A DNA stretch of 64,000 nucleotides, from positions 62,001 through 126,000 of the forward strand of contig SUXM01000004.1 of the NCBI GenBank assembly GCA_015060925.1. The letters are read 5' to 3'. Position 1 is the first letter of the stretch; every line of letters begins with the position of its first letter. Position numbers and translations under genes: made by a program. Shown piece by piece: positions 35,150 through 44,864 of this stretch. The DNA is from Parabacteroides distasonis. Lineage in GTDB: Bacteria > Bacteroidota > Bacteroidia > Bacteroidales > Tannerellaceae. A model generated the notes under the pieces. It was not told the origin of the DNA and ran no database searches. It worked only from the letters and a program-made list of their open reading frames with translations.

Positions 35150-36580
35150 ATGAAATCAGAAGAAATCTCTCGTCGTTCGTTTTTGAAAAGGGCATTGGCA
35201 GTCTCTGCTGCAACTGCAATCCCTTCTTTTTGGATTCCTTCAAGGGCACATGCGGGTGCACCGTTGGTTAGTCCGAATGATAAAGTAAGAATCGCCTTTA
35301 TCGGTATTGGTCATCGAGGAGGTGAAATCGCTAAAGATTTGTATAAGACAGGTCTTTGTGAAGTGGTAGCTCTTTGTGATGTCGATATGGGAGCACCTCA
35401 TACGCAGAAGTTGATCTCTATGTTTCCGAAGGTGCCTCGTTTCAAAGACTTCCGTCAGATGTTTGACCAGATGGCAGATAAGATTGATGCGGTGACAGTG
35501 GGTACACCTGACCATTCACATTTCCCTATTACCATTGAAGCGATGGCTCATGGCAAACATGTGTATGTAGAGAAACCGATGGCTCGTACTTTCCAGGAAG
35601 TGGAATTGATGATGAAGGCTGAAAAGAAATATGGTGTGGTTACGCAGATGGGTAACCAAGGTCATTCAGAAGCAAACTATTTCCAATTCAAGGCTTGGAA
35701 AGAGGCAGGATTAATTAAAGATGTGACTGCTATTACGGCTCACATGAATAATGCGCGTCGTTGGCACAAGTGGAATCCGAATATAATGCATATGCCTATG
35801 GGTGAACCGGTTCCTGAAACATTGGATTGGGATACTTGGTTGTGTGCTCGTCCGTGTCGTGAATATAACCATGATTATCATCAAGGACAGTGGCGTTGTT
35901 GGTATGAGTATGGTATGGGCGCATTAGGTGACTGGGGGGCTCATATTATTGATACGGCTCATGAGTTCTTGGATTTAGGTTTGCCGACAGAGGTTAATCC
36001 GTTGTATCTGAAAGATCATAATCCGTTTTTCTTCCCGATGTCTTCCCGTATCTTGTTTAAGTTCCCGGAAAGAAAAGGTATGCCGGCTGTAGATCTTACT
36101 TGGTATGATGGCTTGGATAATATTCCGCCTGTTCCGGCAGAGTATGGTGTTTCTGAAATTGACCCAAATATCCCGACTGTAGCCGGCGGTAAATTGCAAG
36201 CCATGAAATTAAATCCGGGTAAAGAAATCTATACAAAGACATTGACCTTTAAGGGTGGTTCCCATGGAAGTACTTTGTCTGTGATACCGGATCAGATTGC
36301 AAAAGATATGAATCCTACATTGCCTGAATATCCGGAAAGTCCGTCTAACCATTATGCGAACTTCTTATTGGCTTGCCAAGGAAAAGAGAAACCACGTTCT
36401 CCGTTCTCTGTAGCAGGACCTTTGAGCCAAGTATTCTGTTTAGGTGTGTTAGCTCAGCGCATGAACCGTAAAATAGTCTTTGATCGGGAGTTGAAACAGA
36501 TTGTCAATGACCCGGTTTTGAATCAGATGTTGATAGGTGAGGAACCACGTAAAGGTTGGGAACAGTACTATAAGATATAG
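35150..36580 (+). CDS. Tat-exported Gfo/Idh/MocA family oxidoreductase
   Basis: A 476-aa NAD(P)-dependent oxidoreductase with a twin-arginine signal (SRRSFLKRALAVSAATAIPS). The Rossmann motif IGIGHRGGEIAK follows, then VGTPDHSHF and the EKPMARTF motif that carries the conserved Lys of the family. Export with cofactor bound is typical of these Bacteroidetes members, which often act on sugars or glycan-derived polyols in the periplasm. The substrate cannot be read. A different gene family follows 110 nt later. Confidence 0.87.
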   Translation: MKSEEISRRSFLKRALAVSAATAIPSFWIPSRAHAGAPLVSPNDKVRIAFIGIGHRGGEIAKDLYKTGLCEVVALCDVDMGAPHTQKLISMFPKVPRFKDFRQMFDQMADKIDAVTVGTPDHSHFPITIEAMAHGKHVYVEKPMARTFQEVELMMKAEKKYGVVTQMGNQGHSEANYFQFKAWKEAGLIKDVTAITAHMNNARRWHKWNPNIMHMPMGEPVPETLDWDTWLCARPCREYNHDYHQGQWRCWYEYGMGALGDWGAHIIDTAHEFLDLGLPTEVNPLYLKDHNPFFFPMSSRILFKFPERKGMPAVDLTWYDGLDNIPPVPAEYGVSEIDPNIPTVAGGKLQAMKLNPGKEIYTKTLTFKGGSHGSTLSVIPDQIAKDMNPTLPEYPESPSNHYANFLLACQGKEKPRSPFSVAGPLSQVFCLGVLAQRMNRKIVFDRELKQIVNDPVLNQMLIGEEPRKGWEQYYKI

Positions 36581-36661
36581 TTTGATGGTATTATGAAGAA
36601 ATGGGCAATAAACCAAAGGGATATCCGATGGTCTATTGTCCATTTTTTATGAATTGTTCAT

Positions 36662-36669
36662 TATCTTTG
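36662..36669 (+). promoter_or_regulatory. -7 box (TATCTTTG) of the DUF4271-hemD block
   Basis: TAnnTTTG match 22 nt before the DUF4271 gene. Confidence 0.6.
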
Positions 36670-36690
36670 TCCCCTCAATAAGTAAAAGAT

Positions 36691-37419
36691 ATGCAAGAGT
36701 TTGAAGGATATGAAGGCATTCGGTTGTGGGAAGAGCAGTTGGCAGATGATGTGATCTTCTCCCTGCTGTTGTGTCTGCTTGTCACTTTTGCGATCATGTT
36801 CCGGTCTCATCTCCAATCGTTTGTAAAGATGATCAAAGATGCTTTTCTTGTGAAGGAGAGGCTGACTTTGTTTGATGGTTTTATCGGGAAAAATCATTTT
36901 ATCTTTCGTGATTTCATGATTTTTCAAGCAATCGCTTTGGCTGCAATCGCCATGATTGCTATCGGTAAGATGTATGGTTGGATTGATTATACGGATTGGA
37001 AGGTTCTTTTGTGGGAAGTTGCTCTTGTTTTTGGTGTTCTGTTTTTGTTTTATCAGCTGAAACAATTTGGTTATTTTTTGTTAGGGTATGTTTTTGCTGA
37101 TCCGGAAAAGTATAAGTTGTGGAAGACTAATTATCATGCCATCATAGGGGTTTGGGGAATTTCTTTGTATGTGCCGGTTTTATGGTTGATCTTTATCAAA
37201 TCCCATGGAATATATCCCGTTGCTTTATTTTTACTACTCTATGCATTGTCTCGTTTTGTGATAATTTATAAGACTATACGGATATTTCACAAGAAAACCA
37301 CTGGCTTTTTGTATATTAATTTGTACCTTTGCGCCCAAGAAATTTTACCCTTAGTCTTAATGTACGAAGGTTTAATTTATTTGTGTAATTTTGTTGAGAT
37401 AAGTGCTTTATGGCGTTGA
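36691..37419 (+). CDS. DUF4271 integral membrane protein
   Basis: A 242-aa protein with about six hydrophobic helices (VIFSLLLCLLVTFAIMF at residue ~20 through EILPLVLMYEGLIYLCNFV at the C-terminus). It belongs to DUF4271, which in Bacteroidetes almost always precedes hemD. Function is unknown. Its last 10 nt overlap hemD, and a second promoter for hemD lies inside its 3-prime part. Confidence 0.8.
   Translation: MQEFEGYEGIRLWEEQLADDVIFSLLLCLLVTFAIMFRSHLQSFVKMIKDAFLVKERLTLFDGFIGKNHFIFRDFMIFQAIALAAIAMIAIGKMYGWIDYTDWKVLLWEVALVFGVLFLFYQLKQFGYFLLGYVFADPEKYKLWKTNYHAIIGVWGISLYVPVLWLIFIKSHGIYPVALFLLLYALSRFVIIYKTIRIFHKKTTGFLYINLYLCAQEILPLVLMYEGLIYLCNFVEISALWR
37324..37331 (+). promoter_or_regulatory. 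Internal -7 box (TACCTTTG) for hemD
   Basis: TAnnTTTG match inside the DUF4271 coding region, 79 nt before hemD. It could provide separate expression of the hemD-rnpA-yidD-tatD block. Confidence 0.45.
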
Positions 37420-38168
37420 GTATCAAAAAATTGTTGGTTTCGCAACCGAAACCCGCATCGGAAAAATCTCCCTATTTCGATATCGCAGAAAAGTATGGTG
37501 TAGAGATTGATTTTCGTCCGTTTATAAAAGTGGAGCCTTTAACTTCTAAGGAATTTAGACAGCAAAAAATCTCTATTTTGGATCATACAGCTGTAATCTT
37601 TACTGCTCGTACAGCGATTGATCATTTCTTCAAATTATGTGAAGAATTGCGAGTGACAATTCCTGAAACCATGAAATATTTCTGTATGACAGAGGCGATA
37701 GCTGTTTATTTGCAGAAGTATATTGTATATAGAAAGCGTAAGATCTTTTTCGGTCAGACTGGAAAGTTGGAAGACTTAGTAACGGTCATAGGAAAACATG
37801 CAAAGGAAAAATATTTAGTAGTTGTTTCAGATGTCCATAAAGATGATTTATTTACTTTATTGACTGCGAAAAAGATTAATTATACAAAGGCTGTTATGTA
37901 CCGTACAGTTAGTAATGATTTCTCAAAAGAGGAGAATTTTGATTATGACATGTTGGTATTCTTCAGCCCTTCAGGTATCTCTTCATTATTGAAGAACTTT
38001 CCGGATTTCAAGCAGGATGATATTAAGATTGGATGTTTTGGCCCGACAACGGCAAAAGCGGTGAAAGATGCCGGTTTGCGTTTGGATGTGGAGGCTCCGA
38101 CTCCTGAAGCTCCTTCCATGACTGCAGCTTTGGAAATGTACTTGAAGAAAGAGATGGGTAAAAAATAA
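37410..38168 (+). CDS. hemD: Uroporphyrinogen-III synthase
   Basis: A 252-aa HemD-like protein, which closes and inverts hydroxymethylbilane to uroporphyrinogen III. The family is very divergent. Signs here are the repeated two-lobe layout and AVIFTARTAIDHFFKLC and FFSPSGISSLLKNFP, GCFGPTTAKAVKDAGLRLDVEAPTPEAPSMTAAL near the end, the best-kept HemD stretch. It overlaps DUF4271 by 10 nt and is followed by rnpA after 2 nt. Many Bacteroidales lack full haem synthesis, so the role could be partial or salvaged; no other hem gene is in the window. Confidence 0.82.
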   Translation: MALSIKKLLVSQPKPASEKSPYFDIAEKYGVEIDFRPFIKVEPLTSKEFRQQKISILDHTAVIFTARTAIDHFFKLCEELRVTIPETMKYFCMTEAIAVYLQKYIVYRKRKIFFGQTGKLEDLVTVIGKHAKEKYLVVVSDVHKDDLFTLLTAKKINYTKAVMYRTVSNDFSKEENFDYDMLVFFSPSGISSLLKNFPDFKQDDIKIGCFGPTTAKAVKDAGLRLDVEAPTPEAPSMTAALEMYLKKEMGKK

Positions 38169-38170
38169 GA

Positions 38171-38557
38171 ATGGTAAATAGAAGGTATACCCTTTCAAAA
38201 GAAGAACGTCTGTCGTGGAAACGTTACATTGACCTGTTATTTGCGAAAGGCCAATCGTTTGTAGCGTTTCCACTACGGGTGGTTTATTTACCGGTGGAAG
38301 AGGAATCATTGGTTCCGGTTTCTATCTTGATTAGTGTCCCTAAAAAGAGATTTCGGCGAGCTGTCAAACGGAATTTAATCAAACGCCAAATACGTGAAGC
38401 GTATCGGGTGCGTAAGTATGATTTGATTGACCCGTTGGTAAAGAAGAATAAACGAATGTTGGTGGCTTTCCTTTATTTAGACAAAGAGATACGTTCTTTT
38501 GTTGAAATGGAAAAGGCTATGACGAAAGCTTTAACTGTGCTTGGTAGCAAAGAATAA
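38171..38557 (+). CDS. rnpA: Ribonuclease P protein component
   Basis: A 128-aa basic protein that assists the RNase P RNA in 5-prime maturation of tRNAs. The RNR motif is seen as KRFRRAVKRNLIKRQIREAYR, the family signature. Length is normal. Its stop is directly followed by the yidD start (TAAATG). Unlike many bacteria, rpmH is not adjacent here; the block hemD-rnpA-yidD-tatD-tyrS is the Bacteroidales arrangement. Confidence 0.93.
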   Translation: MVNRRYTLSKEERLSWKRYIDLLFAKGQSFVAFPLRVVYLPVEEESLVPVSILISVPKKRFRRAVKRNLIKRQIREAYRVRKYDLIDPLVKKNKRMLVAFLYLDKEIRSFVEMEKAMTKALTVLGSKE

Positions 38558-38779
38558 ATGAAACGTTTTTTTACTTTCCTGTTATTGTTGCCTATATACT
38601 TTTATAAGTATTGTATTTCCCCATTAACTCCTGCATCTTGTCGTTTTGTCCCCACCTGTTCGGAATATGCAGTACAGGCTCTGAAAAAATATGGTCCGAT
38701 AAAAGGATTGTATCTTGCTATTAAACGTATTCTCCGTTGCCATCCTTGGGGAGGGAGTGGTTATGATCCAGTTCCATAA
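38558..38779 (+). CDS. yidD: YidD membrane-protein insertion efficiency factor
   Basis: A 73-aa YidD: an amphipathic N-terminus ([19 protein letters not shown]), the Cys pair in [21 protein letters not shown] and the C-terminal [12 protein letters not shown] signature. It helps YidC and Sec insert membrane proteins. It starts immediately after rnpA and ends 1 nt before tatD, so it is a middle gene of a tightly packed operon. Confidence 0.94.
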   Translation: MKRFFTFLLLLPIYFYKYCISPLTPASCRFVPTCSEYAVQALKKYGPIKGLYLAIKRILRCHPWGGSGYDPVP

Positions 38780-38780
38780 G

Positions 38781-39431
38781 ATGATTTATTACGATATACA
38801 TACACATCATGCATCAGAATCTTCTGAAGAGCATGTTTTAATGAACTTCATCGTTGGAGTTGATTCAAAGAAAATGTTATCGAATAAGGATAATGTTTCT
38901 TATTCTGTAGGGATTCATCCTTGGTATATTAAGGATGTTAATAAACAAATGGAAGATTGTAAAGCGTTGATCTCTTTTCCTGGGGTTATTGCTATAGGGG
39001 AGATAGGATTAGATAAATTCACAGATTATTCTTTGCAGGAGCAATGGGATGTTTTTAAACAACAGGCTCTTTTGGCAGAAGAAAATGGGCTTTTCGTTAT
39101 TATCCATTGTGTGAAGGCTTGGAATGAGCTGATTGCTTTGAAAAAAGAGCTTCGTCCTGCCATGCCTTGGGTTATTCATGGTTTTCGAGGTAATGTCCAA
39201 TTGGCTAAACAGTTAATCCGGGAGGGTTTCTTTTTATCTTTTGGTAAATATTTTCAAATAGAGGCTGTCCGAGTGGCTTGGCCTGATAAATTATTTGTCG
39301 AAACAGATGATAGCAATATGGATATACATTCTGTATATGCTGCTATTTCTACCAGTTTAGGGTTGTCGATTGATGTCTTTGGCCGGCAAGTGGCTGAAAA
39401 TGTTCATAAGATTCTCCTTTTTCCGTTATAA
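38781..39431 (+). CDS. TatD family metal-dependent hydrolase
   Basis: About 216 aa from ATG 38781; the track start at 38715 lies inside yidD, and 38763 is a second option. TatD-type metal ligands are visible in order: YDIHTHH, GEIGLDK, VIHCVKAW, VIHGFRGN and ETDDS. The family acts as a deoxyribonuclease or amidohydrolase-like enzyme, involved in DNA repair or degradation. It is shorter than E. coli TatD (~260 aa), as are many Bacteroidales versions. Confidence 0.85.
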   Translation: MIYYDIHTHHASESSEEHVLMNFIVGVDSKKMLSNKDNVSYSVGIHPWYIKDVNKQMEDCKALISFPGVIAIGEIGLDKFTDYSLQEQWDVFKQQALLAEENGLFVIIHCVKAWNELIALKKELRPAMPWVIHGFRGNVQLAKQLIREGFFLSFGKYFQIEAVRVAWPDKLFVETDDSNMDIHSVYAAISTSLGLSIDVFGRQVAENVHKILLFPL

Positions 39432-39436
39432 AGTCG

Positions 39437-39444
39437 TACCTTTG
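39437..39444 (+). promoter_or_regulatory. -7 box (TACCTTTG) of tyrS
   Basis: TAnnTTTG match 32 nt before tyrS and just after the tatD stop. Confidence 0.65.
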
Positions 39445-39475
39445 CCGACATTCAAATCATATATAATCTAAAACG

Positions 39476-40768
39476 ATGAATTTTGTTGAAGAATTAAGAT
39501 GGAGGGGCATGATTTCAGATATGATGCCCGGTACAGAAGAACAGTTGTTGAAAGAGATGACTTCTGCTTATGTTGGTATTGACCCAACAGCCGATTCTTT
39601 ACATATTGGTCATTTGGTGTCAGTTATGATGCTGAAACATTTCCAACGTGCGGGACATCGTCCGATTGCTTTGGTCGGAGGTGCTACCGGTATGATTGGA
39701 GACCCTTCTATGAAATCGGCAGAACGTAATTTGTTGGATGAAGAAACACTTCGTCACAATCAAGATTGTATCAAGGCGCAGTTGGCTAAATTCTTGGATT
39801 TTGATTCAGAAGCTCCTAATGCTGCTAAGTTGGTAAACAACTATGATTGGATGAAAGATTATTCTTTTTTGAATTTTATCCGTGATATTGGTAAGCATAT
39901 CACCGTTAACTATATGATGGCCAAAGATTCTGTAAAGAAACGTTTGAGCCGTGAGTCAAGTGTGGGTATGTCTTTCACTGAATTCTCTTATCAGCTATTG
40001 CAAGGTTATGACTTTATGTATTTATATGAACATGAAGGTTGTCGTTTGCAGATGGGAGGTAGTGATCAGTGGGGAAATATCACTACCGGAACAGAATTGA
40101 TCCGTCGTAAATTAGGAGGTGAAGCATATGCGTTGACCTGTCCATTGATTACGAAAGCGGATGGAGGTAAGTTTGGAAAGACTGAATCCGGAAATGTATG
40201 GTTGGATCGTCGTTATACTTCTCCTTATAAGTTCTATCAGTTCTGGTTGAATGTAAGTGATGCGGATGCAGCGAAGTATATTAAGATCTTTACCGATCTT
40301 CCAAAAGATGAAATTGAAGCGTTGATTCAAGAACAAGAGGCAGCTCCTCATTTACGTCCATTGCAGAAACGTTTGGCAAAAGAGGTGACTGTTATGGTTC
40401 ATTCAGAAGAAGATTACAATGCTGCAGTTGAAGCTTCTAATATCTTGTTTGGTAATTCTACTTCAGAAGCATTGAAGCAGTTGGATGAGCAGACCTTGTT
40501 AGATGTATTCAATGGGGTTCCTCAGTTTGAAGTCGCTCGTGAAGATATTGAAGCAGGTGTGAAGGCGATTGAATTGTTTACAGAAAAGGCTACCATATTC
40601 CCTTCAAAAGGAGAAATGCGTAAGTTGGTACAGAGTGGTGGTATCAGTGTAAATAAAGAGAAATTGACTAATCAGGATATGGTTATTGATAGTTCTTTGC
40701 TGTTGGATGGAAAGTATCTTTTGGTTCAAAGAGGTAAAAAGAACTATTATTTGCTAATAGTGAAATAA
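39476..40768 (+). CDS. tyrS: Tyrosyl-tRNA synthetase
   Basis: A 430-aa class I synthetase charging tRNA-Tyr. The HIGH motif is HIGHL near residue 43, the KMSKS equivalent is KFGKT near residue 235, and [12 protein letters not shown] is the tyrosine-adenylate pocket. The C-terminal ~70 residues are an S4 RNA-binding domain ([13 protein letters not shown]...[12 protein letters not shown]). Complete; own promoter; followed by a tRNA-Gln gene. Confidence 0.96.
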   Translation: MNFVEELRWRGMISDMMPGTEEQLLKEMTSAYVGIDPTADSLHIGHLVSVMMLKHFQRAGHRPIALVGGATGMIGDPSMKSAERNLLDEETLRHNQDCIKAQLAKFLDFDSEAPNAAKLVNNYDWMKDYSFLNFIRDIGKHITVNYMMAKDSVKKRLSRESSVGMSFTEFSYQLLQGYDFMYLYEHEGCRLQMGGSDQWGNITTGTELIRRKLGGEAYALTCPLITKADGGKFGKTESGNVWLDRRYTSPYKFYQFWLNVSDADAAKYIKIFTDLPKDEIEALIQEQEAAPHLRPLQKRLAKEVTVMVHSEEDYNAAVEASNILFGNSTSEALKQLDEQTLLDVFNGVPQFEVAREDIEAGVKAIELFTEKATIFPSKGEMRKLVQSGGISVNKEKLTNQDMVIDSSLLLDGKYLLVQRGKKNYYLLIVK

Positions 40769-40806
40769 TTTTTGTAAAAAAGCTTGCAAGGATAAAATAT
40801 AGTACT

Positions 40807-40814
40807 TATCTTTG
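40807..40814 (+). promoter_or_regulatory. -7 box (TATCTTTG) of tRNA-Gln
   Basis: TAnnTTTG match 27 nt before the mature 5-prime end of the tRNA. Confidence 0.6.
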
Positions 40815-40841
40815 CAACGCTTTAAAGATAAAGCGCGGGAT

Positions 40842-40912
40842 TGTCTCATGGTGTAATGGTAGCACTACAGTTTTTGGTTCTGTCTGTCGAGGTTCGAATC
40901 CTCGTGAGACAA
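40842..40912 (+). tRNA. tRNA-Gln (anticodon TTG)
   Basis: Acceptor arms TGTCTCA / TGAGACA with discriminator A, D arm TGGTGTAATGGTA, anticodon loop TTTTGGT flanked by ACAG / CTGT, T arm CGAGGTTCGAATCCTCG. The lowest anticodon-stem pair (31-39) reads T-T, so the stem has only four good pairs. CCA is not encoded. The match to Bacteroidales glutamine tRNA is strong. Confidence 0.94.
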
Positions 40913-40920
40913 CTCAGTAA

Positions 40921-40950
40921 AGGTTCAGTTAAAAACTGAACCTTTTTTTT
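40921..40950 (+). terminator. Terminator after tRNA-Gln
   Basis: Arms AGGTTCAGTT / AACTGAACCT separated by a few A, followed by eight T. Confidence 0.9.
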
Positions 40951-40980
40951 GTGTTTGTTTATTTTGTAGGTTATTCTATA

Positions 40981-41015
40981 AAAAAAGGATTGTGTCATTT
41001 GACACAATCCTTTTT
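40981..41015 (-). terminator. Terminator of the fumarate reductase operon
   Basis: Arms AAAAAGGATTGTGTC / GACACAATCCTTTTT with loop ATTT. It lies 23 nt past the frdB stop on the minus strand and is symmetric enough to work both ways. Confidence 0.88.
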
Positions 41016-41037
41016 GAGTTTATGAAATACTTGTTGA

Positions 41038-41793
41038 TTAGTCTTTCAACTTAGCGCAGATGAACTCACGGTTCAAACGAGCGATGTTGCTAACAGAAAT
41101 GTTCTTCGGACATTCCATTTCACATGCACGTGTGTTTGTACAGTTACCGAAGCCTAATTCGTCCATTTTAGCTACCATTGCTTTTGCACGACGAGCAGCT
41201 TCAACTTTACCTTGAGGTAATAACGCTAACTGGCTAACCTTTGCAGAAACGAACAACATTGCTGAGCCGTTCTTACAAGCAGCAGCACAAGCACCGCAAC
41301 CGATACAAGCAGCAGCGTCCATAGCTAAGTCTGCATCTACTTTAGGAATAGGAATAGCGTTTGCATCAGGAACACCACCTGTATTAACAGAAACGAAACC
41401 ACCAGCCTGGATAATTTTGTCGTATGCATAACGATCTACCATCAAGTCGCGGATTACAGGGAAACCTGCAGAACGCCACGGTTCAATAGTGATAGTATCG
41501 CCATCATTGAAACGACGCATGTAAAGCTGACAAGTTGTTGCACCTGTTGCAGGTCCGTGTGGATGTCCGTTGATATAAAGTGAACACATACCACAGATAC
41601 CTTCACGACAGTCATGATCGAATACGATAGGTTCTTTGCCTTCGTTAACCAACTGTTCATTCAAGATATCCAACATTTCCAAAAAAGATACACTCTGATT
41701 GATATTTTTCAGTTGGTAAGTTTCGAATTGTCCTTTTGCTTTCGGACCCTTCTGACGCCAAACCTTAAGTGTAATATTTATATCTTTATCCAT
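41038..41793 (-). CDS. frdB: Fumarate reductase/succinate dehydrogenase iron-sulfur subunit
   Basis: A 251-aa electron-transfer subunit. The [2Fe-2S] ferredoxin domain has [11 protein letters not shown] and a later Cys in GATTCQL. The C-terminal domain holds [14 protein letters not shown] and [13 protein letters not shown] for the [4Fe-4S] and [3Fe-4S] clusters. It passes electrons between the quinone site of the membrane subunit and the flavoprotein. In fermenting Bacteroidales the complex works mainly as fumarate reductase for anaerobic respiration. Last gene of the operon, 27 nt after frdA. Confidence 0.95.
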   Translation of the reverse strand: MDKDINITLKVWRQKGPKAKGQFETYQLKNINQSVSFLEMLDILNEQLVNEGKEPIVFDHDCREGICGMCSLYINGHPHGPATGATTCQLYMRRFNDGDTITIEPWRSAGFPVIRDLMVDRYAYDKIIQAGGFVSVNTGGVPDANAIPIPKVDADLAMDAAACIGCGACAAACKNGSAMLFVSAKVSQLALLPQGKVEAARRAKAMVAKMDELGFGNCTNTRACEMECPKNISVSNIARLNREFICAKLKD

Positions 41794-41820
41794 GATTCTA
41801 ATTTTTGTAATTGATGATTA

Positions 41821-43764
41821 TTACTTCTTGTAGTTACGTGTCTGAGGCACTACGAATTCATAATTCAATGGTTCTTTTAGCATAACAGGATCTTTGTCTT
41901 CACCCTGATATTCCCAACAAGATACATACATGAACTTGTCATCATGACGAAGAGCTTCACCTTCTTCTGTCTGGTGTTCCAAACGGAAGTGACCACCACA
42001 AGATTCTGCACGATCGCAAGCATCATGAGCCATCAAAGTTCCGATTTCGATGAAGTCTGCCAATCGAAGAGCCTTTTCCAATTCAGTGTTCAAATCTTCA
42101 CCACTACCTGGGATAAATACATTTGACCAGAACTCTTTCTTAAGGTCTTTCAACATCTTGATAGCCTCTTTCAATCCGGCTTCGTTACGTGCCATACCTA
42201 CATGTTCCCACATGATATGACCTAACTTTCTGTGGATAGAGTCAACAGTTGCTTTACCCTTAATGCTCATCAATTTCTGGATACGATCCTTGATGTTCTT
42301 TTCTGCTTCTGCAAATTCAGGAAGATCAGTGCTGAAACGAGGAACCTGAATTTGGTCAGACAAGTAGTTCTGAATTGTATAAGGTAATACGAAGTAACCA
42401 TCAGCCAAACCTTGCATCAATGCTGACGCACCCAAACGGTTTGCGCCGTGGTCAGAGAAGTTAGCTTCACCAATTGCAAACAAACCAGGAACAGAAGTCA
42501 TCAATTCATAGTCAACCCAAAGACCACCCATTGAATAGTGCAATGCAGGATAAATCATCATTGGAGTTTCGTATGGATCATCATTGGTGATTTCTTCATA
42601 CATATCAAATAAGTTACCATATTTCTGTTTAACCACCTCTTTACCTAAACGTTTGATTGCGTCAGAGAAGTCCAAGAATACAGCCAAACCTGTGTTGTTT
42701 ACACCGAAACCGGCATCGCAACGTTCTTTAGCAGCACGTGAAGCCACGTCACGCGGAACCAAGTTACCGAATGCAGGATAACGACGTTCCAAATAGTAGT
42801 CACGATCTTCTTCAGGAATATCTTTACCTTTCTTTGTGCCTGCTTGCAATGCTTTAGCATCTTCGAGTTTCTTTGGTACCCAGATACGACCATCGTTACG
42901 CAAAGATTCAGACATCAAAGTCAATTTAGATTGGAAGTCACCTTTAACAGGAACACAAGTCGGGTGGATCTGAACCATACAAGGGTTAGCAAAATAAGCA
43001 CCTTTTTTGTAGCACTGCCATGCAGCAGAGCCGTTAGAACCCATTGCGTTTGTTGACAAGAAGAATGTGTTTACATAACCACCTGTTGCCACAACGACAG
43101 CGTGAGCTGCATAACGTTCGATAGCACCTGTTACCAAGTTACGGGCGATGATACCACGCGCACGACCATCTACCTTAACAACGTCCAACATTTCATGGCG
43201 AGTATACATCTTTACTTTACCCAAACCAATCTGACGACTCAATGCAGAGTATGCACCTAACAACAACTGCTGACCGGTCTGACCGCGGGCATAGAACGTA
43301 CGGGATACCTGAGCACCACCGAATGAACGGTTATCCAATAAACCACCATATTCACGAGCAAAAGGAACACCTTGAGCCACGCACTGGTCGATGATGTTGT
43401 TAGAAACTTCGGCCAAGCGATATACGTTTGCTTCACGAGCACGGTAGTCACCACCTTTGATGGTATCATAGAACAAACGATAAACAGAGTCACCATCGTT
43501 CTGATAATTCTTTGCAGCATTGATACCGCCCTGTGCAGCAATAGAGTGTGCACGGCGAGGAGAGTCTTGGATACAGAAGTTCAATACATTGAATCCCATT
43601 TCTGCCAAAGAAGCTGCAGCAGAAGCTCCAGCCAAACCCGTACCTACAACGATGATATCCAAGCGGCGTTTGTTAGCGGGGTTCACCAATTTCTGGTGAT
43701 CTTTATAATTTTTCCATTTCTCAGCCAACGGGCCTTGAGGAATCTTAGAATTTATTTCAGCCAT
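41821..43764 (-). CDS. frdA: Fumarate reductase/succinate dehydrogenase flavoprotein subunit
   Basis: A 647-aa FAD enzyme that interconverts fumarate and succinate. Seen: the dinucleotide motif [14 protein letters not shown], the covalent-FAD histidine segment [17 protein letters not shown], the active-site [10 protein letters not shown] and the [25 protein letters not shown] motifs. The length is in the range of the Bacteroidetes/Wolinella-type enzyme that uses one di-haem membrane anchor. It is in the middle of the three-gene operon. Confidence 0.96.
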   Translation of the reverse strand: MAEINSKIPQGPLAEKWKNYKDHQKLVNPANKRRLDIIVVGTGLAGASAAASLAEMGFNVLNFCIQDSPRRAHSIAAQGGINAAKNYQNDGDSVYRLFYDTIKGGDYRAREANVYRLAEVSNNIIDQCVAQGVPFAREYGGLLDNRSFGGAQVSRTFYARGQTGQQLLLGAYSALSRQIGLGKVKMYTRHEMLDVVKVDGRARGIIARNLVTGAIERYAAHAVVVATGGYVNTFFLSTNAMGSNGSAAWQCYKKGAYFANPCMVQIHPTCVPVKGDFQSKLTLMSESLRNDGRIWVPKKLEDAKALQAGTKKGKDIPEEDRDYYLERRYPAFGNLVPRDVASRAAKERCDAGFGVNNTGLAVFLDFSDAIKRLGKEVVKQKYGNLFDMYEEITNDDPYETPMMIYPALHYSMGGLWVDYELMTSVPGLFAIGEANFSDHGANRLGASALMQGLADGYFVLPYTIQNYLSDQIQVPRFSTDLPEFAEAEKNIKDRIQKLMSIKGKATVDSIHRKLGHIMWEHVGMARNEAGLKEAIKMLKDLKKEFWSNVFIPGSGEDLNTELEKALRLADFIEIGTLMAHDACDRAESCGGHFRLEHQTEEGEALRHDDKFMYVSCWEYQGEDKDPVMLKEPLNYEFVVPQTRNYKK

Positions 43765-43798
43765 ATTATTTAATATTCAATTATGATTACACCTTAAA

Positions 43799-44527
43799 TT
43801 AATGACCACAAACAGCAGTACAAGCAGCGCTACAATCGCCACCTACACCGTTCAGGTAGAAAATAATTGTAATGATTGCGAATACAGCACAAACGACTGT
43901 TGCAAATACTTTAGAGATACATTCCCAACGGTTCATCCATACAGTGTTATTCCATCCCAAAGTATGGATCGCACTCCAGAAACCGTGAGTTAGGTGGAAC
44001 CACAAAGCTACGTACCATACCAAATACAGTGCGGTAACAACGATGTTTCCTTTGAAGTAATAATTGATGAAAGCAGAACCACTCTGTGGAGATACAGCTG
44101 TTCCTCCTAAATCAACCATGTGATTGCCCATCAATTCGGCAAACATCATTTTGTACCAGAACTGAGAGAAGTGTAATATCGCAAACAAGATTACGATAAT
44201 ACCCAACACCAGCATGTTTTGAGAAGCCCATTCTACACCTTTTGGACGAGCGCTGACTGCGTAACGGTCATTGCCACGAGCCTTACGGTTCTCCATTGTC
44301 AAAATGAAGGCATAGATGATGTGGATAATGAAACCAGCAGCTAATACTAAAGTACCAGCCACAGCATACCAGTTTGATCCCAAAAATCCGCAAACCATGT
44401 CATAAGCTGCACCAGAAAATACAGCGACTACGTTCATGGATACATGGAACACCAAAAACAGAATAAGAAAGAGACCTGATACACTCATTATCAGTTTCTT
44501 TCCAATAGAAGAATTAAGTAACCACAT
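43799..44527 (-). CDS. frdC: Succinate dehydrogenase/fumarate reductase cytochrome b subunit
   Basis: A 242-aa membrane anchor with five hydrophobic helices (LIMSVSGLFLILFLVFHVSMNVV; YAVAGTLVLAAGFIIHIIYAF; MLVLGIIVILFAILHFSQFW; IVVTALYLVWYVALWFHLTHGFW; VFATVVCAVFAIITIIFYL). Conserved His residues within helices (HVSMN, FIIHI, LHFSQ, LWFHLTHG) suit two b haems, as in the single-anchor, di-haem type. It exchanges electrons with menaquinone. First gene of the operon, with a minus-strand promoter at 44595-44602. Confidence 0.92.
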   Translation of the reverse strand: MWLLNSSIGKKLIMSVSGLFLILFLVFHVSMNVVAVFSGAAYDMVCGFLGSNWYAVAGTLVLAAGFIIHIIYAFILTMENRKARGNDRYAVSARPKGVEWASQNMLVLGIIVILFAILHFSQFWYKMMFAELMGNHMVDLGGTAVSPQSGSAFINYYFKGNIVVTALYLVWYVALWFHLTHGFWSAIHTLGWNNTVWMNRWECISKVFATVVCAVFAIITIIFYLNGVGGDCSAACTAVCGH

Positions 44528-44594
44528 AAGATAATAATTTAAGTTATTTAATTGTATTAAAAAAATTTCTTCTCGTTATATATACCTAATTCCG

Positions 44595-44602
44595 CAAAGG
44601 TA
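44595..44602 (-). promoter_or_regulatory. -7 box (TACCTTTG on minus) of the frd operon
   Basis: TAnnTTTG on the minus strand, 67 nt before frdC. The intergenic gap 44528-44864 (337 nt) holds this promoter, the 22-bp palindrome array and a plus-strand promoter; no gene seen. Confidence 0.65.
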
Positions 44603-44697
44603 TGTTAAATCCCTATATGAAGCAAACGATTAAAGAAATATTTCGGCAATGAAAAGTCCTCTTTTTTGTATTTCTTTTCTCTTGGGATAGGTAAAAA

Positions 44698-44779
44698 TTC
44701 TTATGCCTATGAGAATTTTTTCTTATGGGCATGGGAATTTATTCTCATAGGCATGAGAAAAGTTTCTCAAGGCGAGAAA
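44698..44779. repeat. Four tandem palindromes with exact 22-bp period
   Basis: Units begin at 44698, 44720, 44742 and 44764: TTCTTATGCCTATGAGAA, TTCTTATGGGCATGGGAA, TTCTCATAGGCATGAGAA and a degenerate TTCTCAAGGCGAGAA. Each is an imperfect dyad. Unit 1 reversed is one base different from unit 3. The spacing is near two helical turns, and the array sits between two divergent promoters, which fits a set of operator sites. Confidence 0.75.
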
Positions 44780-44836
44780 ATCGGTAAGGAATCGTTTACT
44801 TTTCTTTCTTAAAACGGGAGATGATGAAAAAAAACA

Positions 44837-44844
44837 TACCTTTG
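44837..44844 (+). promoter_or_regulatory. -7 box (TACCTTTG)
   Basis: TAnnTTTG match 21 nt before the methyltransferase gene, on the other side of the palindrome array from the frd promoter. Confidence 0.62.
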
Positions 44845-44864
44845 TCTGGAAATAGGATTGAGAG

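Noticed and set aside
38715-39431. 238-aa TatD starting inside yidD
   Set aside because: Would overlap yidD by 65 nt; the TatD metal motif begins a few residues after the ATG at 38781.
44698-44779. CRISPR array
   Set aside because: The 22-bp units are adjacent palindromes with no unique spacers, too few and too degenerate; no cas genes in the window.
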